Positions 37,700 to 46,027 of a stretch of DNA of 64,000 nt are shown piece by piece. The translations under genes and the position numbers were made by a program. Numbering within the stretch: position 1 is the stretch's first letter; each line of letters begins with the position of its first letter. The DNA comes from Paenibacillus sp. FSL H7-0331 (GTDB lineage: Bacteria; Bacillota; Bacilli; Paenibacillales; NBRC-103111), in assembly GCF_001956045.1 (NCBI RefSeq), contig NZ_MRTH01000007.1, positions 62,001-126,000 on the forward strand, written 5' to 3'. The notes under the pieces were generated by a model that made no database searches, was not told where the DNA came from, and saw nothing but the letters and a program-made list of their open reading frames with translations.

Positions 37700-38593
37700 T
37701 TAAATTTCGGCTTTACGCTTTGAATTTGTTTGTAAAATTTGTTCAGAGAATACACCTTTATAGATTTCATCATCCAAAAATTTTAATATATTTTTCAGTT
37801 CTTTTTTATCATTGGGGAAATGGATTTTGTTTTTAACAGCGGTGATGGTCAACCCGAATGCCTGCGCCTTATGTTTAATTTCCGTTACCTTATATTTATC
37901 AAGAATGCGCGATTCATCAATAATGGCAATTTTCCTTCGTACCCAGGAATCCGCGTTTATTTTAAAGATACTGGCATCCTCGATGTTGATTTTCGAATGC
38001 TTCATAAAGCTCTCCACATCCGTATCTGTCGCTTCGCGGAAGTATTCGGAGAGGTCAAACACCTGACGGGCGAAGAAGAAGGATGAGAAGCGCAGCTCAT
38101 CGTTGACCACGACACAATCTACAGCATCCGTAATACAAATACCGAATCGATCATCCATCGTAAATGTTTCTTTACTGTGAAACAGACTGATTCCTTTTCT
38201 CGTTGTGATGTACTGCTCCTTGCGAAATTTTTGAAAAGCAACCACAAGCTGCTCTTTTCCATTTACGACTGAATATCTGCCAGTAAAAATTGCTTTAATC
38301 ACCGGCTGCTGCTTCGGATCGGGAATGAATGCGGCCACACCGATTGGGTCCTTCAAGGCCTGAACAATTTGTGGACTCAGCTTAAATCCGGGAATCACGA
38401 GCATTTCATCATATTCAGGCTTGTAACCGCCATCAAAAGCAATCGGCTGCTTATGGTTAACGAATACAGTGGCGGCTTCGCTTAATAATATACCAACCTC
38501 TGTTTGGGCCTGCTGTGTAGTCTCGATGCGATAAACCTGAATGGCCTCTTCCTCCTGCTGGAGCATAACAAATAGAGACTGACCTTCGAACAT
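37700..38593 (-). CDS. kwaB: KwaB-like Kiwa anti-phage protein (DUF4868)
   Basis: A soluble protein of 297 residues matching the DUF4868 pattern, known as KwaB of the Kiwa defence system. Landmarks: a mid-protein strand pair DRFGICITDAVDCVVVNDELRF followed by FFFARQVFDLSEYFREA, and a C-terminal KELKNILKFLDDEIYKGVFSEQILQTNSKRK, equal to the family's LNDDYL...NSKR ending. In Kiwa, KwaB works with the membrane protein KwaA against infecting phage DNA; that role is from family knowledge. ATG 38593 immediately follows the stop of the preceding membrane-protein gene and shares its GGGGGAAG site, so they are coupled. The base composition is more AT-rich than the flanking genes, consistent with transfer. 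Confidence 0.78.
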   Translation of the reverse strand: MFEGQSLFVMLQQEEEAIQVYRIETTQQAQTEVGILLSEAATVFVNHKQPIAFDGGYKPEYDEMLVIPGFKLSPQIVQALKDPIGVAAFIPDPKQQPVIKAIFTGRYSVVNGKEQLVVAFQKFRKEQYITTRKGISLFHSKETFTMDDRFGICITDAVDCVVVNDELRFSSFFFARQVFDLSEYFREATDTDVESFMKHSKINIEDASIFKINADSWVRRKIAIIDESRILDKYKVTEIKHKAQAFGLTITAVKNKIHFPNDKKELKNILKFLDDEIYKGVFSEQILQTNSKRKAEI

Positions 38594-39124
38594 TCATCTT
38601 CCCCCCGATCGATCAAGCAATAAGTATTCCGTAATCCGAATGACATTTGTCAGCTCGTCCTTATTGCGAATAGCCCTTCTGGACATTACCGTGTAGCTGC
38701 CAATACCATTCTCCGTCTCAATCTCATAAAAATGATAGCCTATAAAAAACAACAACGGATTGGCGGTTGGCGAATGGGCCAGCAGCAGAACAACTAACAC
38801 GACAACAGAAATGACAAGCGACATAAAAGGATTGATTTTATCCCAGACGATACTGGTGAACGGTAATACATAGGAAAGTGCATATTGGATCATGATTTTA
38901 TCATTAGGTGTGACCTTCTTAACTCTGACTGCTATGACAGCCAATCTGCTTTTCATCCTATGGAAAGAAACCAATGCCAGTACAATGAGCCATACCGCAA
39001 CAAATACAAAGATGACAGGCAGCGTATACGTTGATTTGCCCAATACCCAGGCAGCGGAAAAAGCGATAAGAATGGGCGCACCGCTAGAGCAAACCCATAA
39101 TGCTTTATGTACATTGCCAATCAT
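38594..39124 (-). CDS. kwaA: KwaA-like membrane protein of a Kiwa anti-phage system
   Basis: A membrane protein of 176 residues with four predicted hydrophobic regions: ALWVCSSGAPILIAFSAAWVLG, LPVIFVFVAVWLIVLALVSF, PFMSLVISVVVLVVLLLAH, and the short NPLLFFIGYHFYEIE. The last is followed by a charged GIGSYTVMSRRAIRNKDEL cytoplasmic tail. Topology and the GY-x-F-Y-E-I-E motif fit KwaA, the membrane partner of KwaB that senses infection. The pair order (A then B, zero gap, same strand) agrees with known Kiwa operons. The assignment relies on the association with the DUF4868 gene as well as sequence. Start ATG follows GAGGGGGAG. Confidence 0.72.
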   Translation of the reverse strand: MIGNVHKALWVCSSGAPILIAFSAAWVLGKSTYTLPVIFVFVAVWLIVLALVSFHRMKSRLAVIAVRVKKVTPNDKIMIQYALSYVLPFTSIVWDKINPFMSLVISVVVLVVLLLAHSPTANPLLFFIGYHFYEIETENGIGSYTVMSRRAIRNKDELTNVIRITEYLLLDRSGGR

Positions 39125-39336
39125 GCGACTCCCCCTCGATAGATATGCAGCAGGAATGCTGAGACACGCTGATCCTACCTTTATATTACCATTTATTACT
39201 AGCGAGAAACACCCCTACTTGCTTGCAGAATGACCTCTCAAACCCTTGAACCATCCGCCGGATTCGTAATTGAAGCGGAAGATGCCGTATAATCATTTAT
39301 ATGCATAGGGCAGGTTCAAAGGGAGGTTGATCGAGA

Positions 39337-40566
39337 ATGCGAGATTTTGCCGCACAACTGGAAAAGTATGCTGAATTGGCTTTAAAGGTAGGCTTGAATA
39401 TTCACGAGGGGCAGACACTCGTTGTGTTCGCACCGATTGCCGCGGTTGATTTTGTAAGGACGATTGCCCAAAAGGCTTATCAGGCGGGAGTATGGCAGGT
39501 ATTGGTGGAATGGGACGATGAGTCGCTGCGGCGCATTCGCTTTTTGCACGCAAGGGATGAGTCCTTTCAGCAATTTCCAACCTGGAAGGCAGAGGGTTTT
39601 GCCGAAATGGCCCGGCAGGACGCAGCTTTCTTAACGGTGTATGCCCCGAATCCGGAGCTGCTGAAGGATATTGACCCGGGTAAGATTGCCTTGGCCAGTA
39701 AGACGCAGATGAACGAAATGAAGGAATATCGTACGTTCTTGCAAGCGGGTAAAGTCAGTTGGTCGATCGTCTCGGTTCCAACCCCATCCTGGGCTACCAA
39801 AGTATTTCCCGAGCTGTTGCCAGATGAAGCCATCGATAAATTGTGGGGATATATTTTTCAAGCTACACGTCTCGACCGCGAGGACCCGATTAGCGCTTGG
39901 GAGGAGCATATTCGACAGCTTCAGGAGCGCATGGCTTTTTTAAATGATAAAAATTACAGAAAGCTTTATTATAAAGCTCCTGGCACCGATCTGACTATCG
40001 AGCTTCCCGAAGCGCATCAATGGGTTGCCGGCGGCATTCACAACGAGCAGGGTGCCTTCTTCGTGCCGAATTTGCCAACCGAGGAAGTCTTCACACTCCC
40101 GTTAAAAGAAGGGGTGCATGGCAAGGTAAGCAGCACGATGCCACTGAATGTCAACGGCAATCTGATTGACCGCTTTTCGCTAACCTTTGAAAAAGGCAGA
40201 ATTGTCAGCTTCACCGCAGAAGAGGGCTACGAAACGCTGAAGCAATTAATCGAAACCGACGAAGGCTCGCATTTCCTTGGGGAGATAGCTCTGGTGCCGC
40301 ACGGGTCGCCGATCTCCGCGATGAACGTCATTTTCTATAATACGGCATTTGACGAAAATGCCTCCTCCCACTTGGCTATCGGCAGTGCGTACCCGCTCTG
40401 TATCAAGGAAGGTACGGTGATGAGCAAGGAAGAACTTGCCCTTCATGGAGCGAACAGCAGCCTGACCCATGTCGATTTTATGATCGGCTCGGCGGAGCTT
40501 GATATTGACGGTGAAACTGCTGATGGAATTCGGGAGCCTCTATTCCGCCGCGGGGCATGGGTATAG
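39337..40566 (+). CDS. M29 family aminopeptidase
   Basis: Cytoplasmic metallo-aminopeptidase of about 409 residues (family of AmpS and thermophilic aminopeptidases), which trims N-terminal residues from peptides. Landmarks are the N-terminal LALKVGLNIHEGQTLVV, the metal-site segment FVPNLPTEEVFTLPLKEGVHG, SHLAIGSAYP and the C-terminal THVDFMIGSAELDIDG with the His and Asp ligands. Length is normal for the family. The start ATG follows AAAGGGAGG. It is monocistronic, divergent from the Kiwa-like pair, and ends at a hairpin. Confidence 0.93.
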   Translation: MRDFAAQLEKYAELALKVGLNIHEGQTLVVFAPIAAVDFVRTIAQKAYQAGVWQVLVEWDDESLRRIRFLHARDESFQQFPTWKAEGFAEMARQDAAFLTVYAPNPELLKDIDPGKIALASKTQMNEMKEYRTFLQAGKVSWSIVSVPTPSWATKVFPELLPDEAIDKLWGYIFQATRLDREDPISAWEEHIRQLQERMAFLNDKNYRKLYYKAPGTDLTIELPEAHQWVAGGIHNEQGAFFVPNLPTEEVFTLPLKEGVHGKVSSTMPLNVNGNLIDRFSLTFEKGRIVSFTAEEGYETLKQLIETDEGSHFLGEIALVPHGSPISAMNVIFYNTAFDENASSHLAIGSAYPLCIKEGTVMSKEELALHGANSSLTHVDFMIGSAELDIDGETADGIREPLFRRGAWV

Positions 40567-40610
40567 CGAATAGAGCCGCTTTATTGGTACATGGCAGCAA
40601 AACTAGCAGC

Positions 40611-40648
40611 AACCACGGATTATTGGCTCTAAAAGGCCTTCCGTGGTT
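40611..40648. terminator. Terminator hairpin between convergent genes
   Basis: Inverted repeat AACCACGGA/TCCGTGGTT around a 20-base loop, followed by ATTTG. It lies between the M29 gene and the end of the amino-acid importer operon and probably terminates both. Confidence 0.6.
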
Positions 40649-40702
40649 ATTTGATGCTCCATAGGGTATCCAGTGCTTGCATTGTCATTGTCAATGCGGC
40701 TA

Positions 40703-41353
40703 TTACACCTGACGCGCTTCCAGCCGGCGAGCCAGCAGGGACAGTGCAAAGTTGACTATAAAATACATGACAGCGGCCAATAGTAGAATCGGCACTACAA
40801 AATTGACATCCTGTCCATTAATAATTTGGGCATTGTGCATCAGCTCTCCAAGCGAAATCACAACGGCCAACGAAGTGTCCTTTAACAATGAGATAAATTG
40901 ACTGACCATCGGAGGCACCATCCGCCGCAAAGCCTGAGGTAATACAATGTGCTGCAGCGTCTGTAAGTAGGTAAGACCTGATGAACGAGCCGCCTCAATT
41001 TGACCCTTATCAATCGAATTCAAACCACTGCGCACGATCTCCGAGATCATGGCAGCCTCGAACACCGTTAACGCAACTATCGCCGCATTCATCACACTTA
41101 GCTTAATTCCGATCTCCGGTAAAGCAAAAAAGGTGAAAAATATGATGAGCAGCAGCGGTAAATTACGAATGATTTCTACCACCGCTGCGGTCAGCTGAGA
41201 AATCACAGGGAGCTTCGTGTAACGAATTGTGCCTAAGAAACAGCCTATAATAAAACTGAATACAATTGCGATAAGCGCCACCTGTAAAGTGATTCCAAGC
41301 CCTGTAAGCATAAAGCGAATATGCTCCCAGGTGTAAGCACCGATAAAGTTCAT
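40703..41353 (-). CDS. Polar amino-acid ABC transporter permease (GlnP/HisM family)
   Basis: Membrane permease of 216 residues. The family's conserved segment is SIDKGQIEAARSSGLTYLQTLQHIVLPQALRRMVPPMVSQFISLLKDTSL, here about residues 113-160, containing the EAA loop. Spans flank it. It is the last gene of an ATPase, binding-protein, permease, permease operon and starts 31 bases after the upstream permease. ATG 41353 is the family-typical start (MNFIGAYTWEHIRFML). Confidence 0.93.
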   Translation of the reverse strand: MNFIGAYTWEHIRFMLTGLGITLQVALIAIVFSFIIGCFLGTIRYTKLPVISQLTAAVVEIIRNLPLLLIIFFTFFALPEIGIKLSVMNAAIVALTVFEAAMISEIVRSGLNSIDKGQIEAARSSGLTYLQTLQHIVLPQALRRMVPPMVSQFISLLKDTSLAVVISLGELMHNAQIINGQDVNFVVPILLLAAVMYFIVNFALSLLARRLEARQV

Positions 41354-41384
41354 TCACGTTCACCTCCAACGCATATTCATCAGC

Positions 41385-42047
41385 TTAATGGGACCTGGCC
41401 ATTCTGCGCTCCAGGTAAGCGAGACCCAGGCTCAAAGGGATCGTAATGATCAAATAAAACAAAGCAACAAATATGTAAACACTGAAGACGACAAACGTTT
41501 TGGTGGAAATCAGATCGGCATAATACATCAAATCCAGTCCAGCGACGACGCTAAGTACCGATGAATTTTTGACCAGATTCAAAAACTGGTTGCCGATTGG
41601 AGGAATAACAATCTTCAAGGCTTGCGGCAGCACGATAAACCGCATCGTTTGTGCATAAGTCAGGCCCGAAGCACGTGCCGCCTCCGTTTGCCCTTTTGGA
41701 ACCGCCTGGATCCCTGCACGGACGGCCTCAGCAATAAAGACTGCGGTATATATCGTAAGGCCCAACGTTCCGGCAACAAAACCGCTCATCGGTACACCCA
41801 GTGAGGACGGGCCCAGAAAAAATAAGAAGACAATCAGAATGAGTGGAATATTCCGGATAAATTCTACAAAGGCCGTACTGATCCAGTTGAGCGGCTTCAC
41901 GGGGGATATCCGCATAACGGCCAGCAAGGTACCGAGAATAAAGCTGCCAGCCAAGGCAATCAGACTTACCTGAAGCGTATTCAAAAAACCTTCCAGATAC
42001 ATGTCCCAGTATTTGATCAATATGCTGAAGCTAAGGAATTTGTCCAT
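41385..42047 (-). CDS. Polar amino-acid ABC transporter permease (GlnP family)
   Basis: Membrane permease of about 220 residues with the conserved AVPKGQTEAARASGLTYAQTMRFIVLPQ segment and six hydrophobic regions. ATG 42047 (MDKFLSFSILIKYW) is chosen because AGGAGGTT lies 8 bases before it; the frame from 42095 adds residues without a site. With the adjacent second permease it should form a heterodimeric channel. Confidence 0.93.
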   Translation of the reverse strand: MDKFLSFSILIKYWDMYLEGFLNTLQVSLIALAGSFILGTLLAVMRISPVKPLNWISTAFVEFIRNIPLILIVFLFFLGPSSLGVPMSGFVAGTLGLTIYTAVFIAEAVRAGIQAVPKGQTEAARASGLTYAQTMRFIVLPQALKIVIPPIGNQFLNLVKNSSVLSVVAGLDLMYYADLISTKTFVVFSVYIFVALFYLIITIPLSLGLAYLERRMARSH

Positions 42048-42130
42048 CGTCCAACCTCCTTCCTTGATACGAAATGGAATAGGATGAACAGCCATCCATG
42101 CAGGCCGCTCATCCTATCGCCAAACAACCT

Positions 42131-43015
42131 TTATTTACTTGGCTTTTCACCTATCCACTGCTCATACAGCTTATCGTAGTCTCCGCTCGACTTCATTGCT
42201 TTCAAAAAGTCATTTACATAAGTAACGTAGCCCGTATCACCTTTGCGAATGGCCATCCCATAAGGCTCATCTGTAAATGTTCCACCGACTACCTGATAAT
42301 TGGGATCCTGTTTCACCATGCCGTACAATATCGCATTATCGGTAGTCAGCGTGTCTCCCTGTCCGGCCTTCAAGGCCGTGAATGCATCCTGATAATTTTC
42401 AAATTCCAATACAGTTGCCTCAGGGGACTTGGCTCTAATATTATCTGTAGATGTGGAGCCCTTAACGGCCAACACCTTCACACCCTTTTTCACATCTGCC
42501 ACACTTTGAATCGGACTGCCTTTTTTGACCAAAAGTGATTGTCCCGCTTTAAAGTACACATCAGAAAATTCAACCTCCTGCTTACGCTCCTCGGTAATCG
42601 TCATCGTTGCGATGATCATATCGATGTCCCCGTTTTTCAACAGAGGAATACGCGTCTTGGAGGTCACTTCCTTGAGCTCCAGCTTCGTCTCGTCACCAAG
42701 AATTTTTTTGGCTAATGCCTTGGCGATATCAATATCAAAGCCCTCTACTTTACCGCTTCCAGGGTCCTTCAAACCAAACAGCTTCGTATCATATTTGACA
42801 CCCACAACCAGCTTCCCACGCTTTTGAATATCGTCGAGTGTTTTGCTGCCTGTGGATTTTGGAGCTTCACCAGCCGGAGCAGCAGGTGCAGTCGGAGTCG
42901 TTGTACCCGCACCTTGATTTGTTGGAGTATCTGTCTTCGTTCCACAGCCTGTCATTACCATCCCTGCCAAACCAAGCATTAACGTAAACGTCATCCAGCT
43001 CTTTTTCATCATCAT
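42131..43015 (-). CDS. Polar amino-acid ABC transporter substrate-binding lipoprotein
   Basis: Solute-binding lipoprotein (SBP_bac_3) of about 294 residues. The signal ends in GMVMTGCGTK with a lipidated Cys, then a Thr/Pro/Ala linker. The mature protein has RGKLVVGVKYDTKLFGLKDPGSGKVEGFDIDIAKALAKK and IDMIIATMTITEERKQEVEFSDVYF, which fit glutamine/glutamate-type binders. Three ATG codons at 43015-43009 are in frame behind GAGGGGG; the first is used. The exact amino acid is not known. Confidence 0.92.
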   Translation of the reverse strand: MMMKKSWMTFTLMLGLAGMVMTGCGTKTDTPTNQGAGTTTPTAPAAPAGEAPKSTGSKTLDDIQKRGKLVVGVKYDTKLFGLKDPGSGKVEGFDIDIAKALAKKILGDETKLELKEVTSKTRIPLLKNGDIDMIIATMTITEERKQEVEFSDVYFKAGQSLLVKKGSPIQSVADVKKGVKVLAVKGSTSTDNIRAKSPEATVLEFENYQDAFTALKAGQGDTLTTDNAILYGMVKQDPNYQVVGGTFTDEPYGMAIRKGDTGYVTYVNDFLKAMKSSGDYDKLYEQWIGEKPSK

Positions 43016-43036
43016 CCATAATCCCCCTCATTCCGG

Positions 43037-43768
43037 TTAGTTGTGTTGGAGTAATCGACTTAGAAATAACTGCGCTCGTTCTTCTTGTGGATTGGAGAAA
43101 AATGCATCCGGCGGCGCTTCCTCCAGAATCTGTCCTTGGTCCATGAATACGACCCGGTCTGCCACTTCACGGGCAAATCCCATCTCATGGGTAACCACAA
43201 CCATCGTCATCCCTTCATGGACCAAACTTTTCATAACATCCAATACTTCTCCGATCATCTCAGGGTCCAATGCTGAGGTGGGTTCGTCAAACAGCATAAT
43301 TTGCGGCTTCATCGCAAGTCCTCTGGCTATCGCTACTCGCTGCTGCTGTCCACCGGACAGCTGGGATGGAAAAGAATTAGCCTTCTCGGGAATCCCCACT
43401 TTCTCCAAGTAATGCATAGCCGTTTGAAGCGCTTCTTGCTTGCTAACTCCTGCTACCTTGATCGGTGCCAAAGTAATATTATCAATGACTGTCATATGGG
43501 GGTACAAATTAAAATGCTGAAATACCATGCCGATATGACGACGCAGCTTATTAACATCTGCATGTTTGTCATGGAGTTGGGTGCCATTTACGATTAATTG
43601 CCCGTCAGTGATCGTTTCCAGACGATTGATACAGCGGAGCAGCGTGCTTTTACCTGAACCTGACGGTCCGATAACCACGACTACTTCACCTGCTTCAATC
43701 GTTAAATCAATCTGCGTCAGAACCTGAAACTTCCCATAATGCTTGTTAACCCCACGAAATTCAATCAT
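43037..43768 (-). CDS. Polar amino-acid ABC transporter ATP-binding protein (GlnQ family)
   Basis: ATPase of 243 residues energising the amino-acid importer. Walker A is [18 protein letters not shown] (about 31-48), the signature is [17 protein letters not shown], Walker B is [17 protein letters not shown], and the H-loop is [12 protein letters not shown]. Length and motifs are complete. It is the first gene of the operon and starts behind TTGGGGGGTG. The 43769-44144 gap upstream (376 bases) is AT-rich and should hold its promoter; I see no T-box or other riboswitch there. Confidence 0.95.
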   Translation of the reverse strand: MIEFRGVNKHYGKFQVLTQIDLTIEAGEVVVVIGPSGSGKSTLLRCINRLETITDGQLIVNGTQLHDKHADVNKLRRHIGMVFQHFNLYPHMTVIDNITLAPIKVAGVSKQEALQTAMHYLEKVGIPEKANSFPSQLSGGQQQRVAIARGLAMKPQIMLFDEPTSALDPEMIGEVLDVMKSLVHEGMTMVVVTHEMGFAREVADRVVFMDQGQILEEAPPDAFFSNPQEERAQLFLSRLLQHN

Positions 43769-44144
43769 TTTACACCCCCCAACCTTTTCTTTATGGAGCA
43801 GCTGTGTAAATCGTTTCGATACGTTCTGCCTGCTTGTGATATTTACGTTGTTTTTACTATAGCTAACAACTTATTACCACTCCATGCGATTTATGACTCA
43901 CTATCCAGCTAAATTGATGTTTTCGACATCATACGCTTCCTATATTCCAGCCTAATTCATTGATGTGATTTCATTATCGCCTTGAACATTCAAATATGCA
44001 ATAATTTTATGTTATTTTTACTAACTTTAATTGTTATATTAGTTAACTTTAATATGCCATCACATTTTGGACACTGTTTCCCTGTTGATCGTCCACGCCT
44101 CCCCTCTATGATTTACATAATTTATAGAGAAAGGAGTGATAGCC

Positions 44145-44339
44145 ATGAATTATACAACAAGACGTACTGGAACAACCAGAAGTAGAAGATGCGATAACTT
44201 CTGTGCGAATGTATGCAACCAATTTAGCAGCGGTCGGAGCCGCTGTGTAAGAGATTGTCTGGCTTGTCGGCGACGCGCAGTGAAAAAACGCCATCCCCGT
44301 GTTTCACCTATCAGACAAGCTCCATGCGGCTGTAGATAA
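44145..44339 (+). CDS. Small Cys- and Arg-rich protein
   Basis: A 64-residue basic protein with eight Cys in the pattern CDNFC-ANVC, CVRDCLAC and CGC near the end, and about 15 Arg/Lys. The Cys spacing could bind zinc or form disulfides. The ATG at 44145 follows AAAGGAGTGATAGCC, a good site; a GTG nine bases upstream overlaps it. No signal peptide or membrane span. Small Cys-rich proteins are common among spore-coat proteins of Bacillales, but that is only a possibility. It stands alone and is followed by two inverted repeats. Confidence 0.65.
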   Translation: MNYTTRRTGTTRSRRCDNFCANVCNQFSSGRSRCVRDCLACRRRAVKKRHPRVSPIRQAPCGCR

Positions 44340-44404
44340 TTAGAAACCAGCCCGCAGCCTTTGGTAAGAGTAGCAGCAGATTATTTGAGCTAAATATAGT
44401 AAAA

Positions 44405-44462
44405 AGAAAACCTCTATCGAGGCCTTTCAAAGATGAGCGACCGCGGTTCAGAGGTAGGTTTT
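44405..44462. repeat. Long-range inverted repeat in the gap after the Cys-rich gene
   Basis: AAGAAAACC (44405-44413) pairs with GGTTTTCTT (44454-44462), enclosing CCTCT/AGAGG and a GC-rich middle. The transcript of either strand could fold into one structured element. The function is unclear; a terminator follows at 44478. Confidence 0.45.
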
Positions 44463-44477
44463 CTTGAAACATAAGCA

Positions 44478-44510
44478 AAGGAGCCTATCCGTAATTCGGA
44501 TAAGCTCCTT
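44478..44510 (-). terminator. Terminator hairpin after the nitroreductase gene
   Basis: Stem AAGGAGC-TATCCG/CGGATA-GCTCCTT with one internal mismatch and a 5-base loop, 22 bases downstream of the nitroreductase stop. The T-run is weak (CCTTTGCTT) on the minus strand; on the plus strand it could also stop the Cys-rich gene. Confidence 0.65.
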
Positions 44511-44532
44511 CTATTCATGAATGTATCTTAAC

Positions 44533-45150
44533 CTAGAAACTTTCTTGAATGACTTGATGTTCAATCGGCAGGCGACCGCTAGCGCGTCCAGGAGATGCGG
44601 CTTTTCCAATGGATATAATCATGACCGGAATGTAGCGCTCAGGAATGTTGAATTCCTTAATTAACGCTTGCGGATTATATCCGCCCATCGGGACACTGTC
44701 ATACCCTTTGGCTTTCGCGGCCAGCATCAGCTGCATTGCGGCAAGGGAAGCGTTGCGGATGGCTTCGTCTTTGCCAAGGGATGGATTGTTAGCATAAGCA
44801 CCATTAATTTGTCCGAGCAGCATCTCACGAATTTCCGGGGTTGCATTTTCGAACACGACAGGCGCAACCAGATTAGCCTCCAAGTCGCCTAATACAACCA
44901 CGTTTACTGACGCATCCGATACTTGCTGCTGGTTATAAGCGATGGGCAGCAAACGATCCTTATTAGCTTGCTCCTGAATCGTCAAAAAACGCCAATGCTG
45001 CAAATTCCATGACGATGGAGCATTGAGAGCCAGCTCAAGAATTTCATTCCATTCTGCTTCTGGAATAACAACATCACGTTGATATTTACGCACCGAGTGG
45101 CGCGAACGAATAACTTCTTCTGTAGATAGTTGTTGATCTGTTGTAGTCAT
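44533..45150 (-). CDS. Nitroreductase family protein
   Basis: FMN-dependent NAD(P)H oxidoreductase of about 205 residues. FMN-binding arginines are in EVIRSRHSVRKYQ (about 12-24), a substrate-pocket segment is ALNAPSSWNLQHWRF, and the C-terminal FMN loop is PMGGYNPQALIKEFNIPERYIPVMIISIGKA. Length is normal. ATG 45150 follows AGGAGTG; the frame from 45195 would add residues without a site. It is monocistronic; the substrate (quinone, nitroaromatic or other) is unknown. Confidence 0.92.
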   Translation of the reverse strand: MTTTDQQLSTEEVIRSRHSVRKYQRDVVIPEAEWNEILELALNAPSSWNLQHWRFLTIQEQANKDRLLPIAYNQQQVSDASVNVVVLGDLEANLVAPVVFENATPEIREMLLGQINGAYANNPSLGKDEAIRNASLAAMQLMLAAKAKGYDSVPMGGYNPQALIKEFNIPERYIPVMIISIGKAASPGRASGRLPIEHQVIQESF

Positions 45151-45374
45151 GTTGAAATCACTCCTATATTTATTTATTTGAGTATAGCACTTCAACTTAC
45201 ATAATGTAAGTATGTTTTTAAAAGTTAACTACTCCATATTTATGCATATGAACAATCTTAGGATGCTCAGGTTGTATAAAGTACATCCTTTTATCACAAC
45301 CTATTAGAGCAAATTGGAAAAAGAAGCAAAATCAGGCTTGCAAACAATAAACCATTACAGGGAGGTTGCCATTC

Positions 45375-45713
45375 ATGGCTCCAATGAATCCATCTTATCA
45401 GCAATTTCTGCAAGATCAGCAAATGCAGCAGATGCAGCAGGCGCAGCAAGCGCAGCAAGCTTTAACCTCATCAGGTCTGAGTAACTTTACTCAACAAATC
45501 AGGCAAACCCAACAGCAGCTGATGCAAGTTCAGGACGATCTACAAAAGGCTCAATCCCAAATCGATATCCAGCTTGATGCTCAAAAAAGACGCCTGTTTG
45601 AAACCCAGCAGCGAATTGAACAAACGATTCAGCAAATGAATGGATTAATTCAAGCTTCGCAAACGAATACACAAGCACAATCGTCGTCGATGAATTTGTT
45701 TCCACAGCAATAG
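45375..45713 (+). CDS. Gln-rich coiled-coil small protein
   Basis: A 112-residue protein about one third Gln, with no signal or membrane span. Residues 10-30 are QQMQQMQQAQQAQQ-type low complexity, and residues 40-90 form a predicted coiled coil (QIRQTQQQLMQVQDDLQKAQSQI, LDAQKRRLFETQQRIEQTI). ATG 45375 follows GGGAGG 9 bases upstream; TTG 45366 overlaps the site. It may be spore- or surface-associated like other Gln-rich proteins of this group, but nothing proves it. A palindrome-ended element follows at 45733. Confidence 0.65.
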   Translation: MAPMNPSYQQFLQDQQMQQMQQAQQAQQALTSSGLSNFTQQIRQTQQQLMQVQDDLQKAQSQIDIQLDAQKRRLFETQQRIEQTIQQMNGLIQASQTNTQAQSSSMNLFPQQ

Positions 45714-45732
45714 AGATAACCCTTAAAGAGGT

Positions 45733-45901
45733 TGTTCAAAAAGTCATCTTTTGATCACGCGGTTACACAGGAAGCGTATTCGGCATCGAATCTTGCAATC
45801 AGGCTCGAAGTCCGGTGCTCATTTAGGTTTGCCTAAACTCCGCTCCTCCTTCTTCACCTGCTTGCAACCTTCTCGGTGCTGAAATGTCGACTTTTTGAAC
45901 A
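45733..45901. repeat. 169-base element with 13-base perfect terminal inverted repeats
   Basis: TGTTCAAAAAGTC (45733-45745) at the left and GACTTTTTGAACA (45889-45901) at the right are exact inverse copies, enclosing about 140 bases with no open reading frame of note. The layout fits a miniature inverted-repeat element or interspersed intergenic repeat, similar to elements I recall in Paenibacillus genomes. No target-site duplication is obvious. Confidence 0.6.
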
Positions 45902-45931
45902 CGCACTTAAAGCCACGTTAAACCGCAAATC

Positions 45932-45980
45932 AAAAGGCGCTTTGGAGCTAACGGCTGTCGTTAACTCCAAAGCGCCTTTT
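45932..45980. terminator. Strong bidirectional terminator
   Basis: A perfect 16-base stem AAAAGGCGCTTTGGAG/CTCCAAAGCGCCTTTT extended by TAACG/CGTTA inside. Both arms end in AAAA/TTTT, so it works on both strands, between the Gln-rich plus-strand gene and the minus-strand DUF4157 gene. Confidence 0.9.
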
Positions 45981-46027
45981 ATATATCAATCAACCTGCTT
46001 AATTTTCAATCTTCATGCTCTCGTCCG

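Noticed and set aside
37700..39124. Toxin-antitoxin pair
   Set aside because: Sizes, membrane topology and DUF4868-type motifs fit Kiwa better than any toxin-antitoxin family.
43769..44144. Possible T-box or other riboswitch before the amino-acid importer
   Set aside because: I found no T-box-like sequence or terminator/antiterminator pair in this gap.
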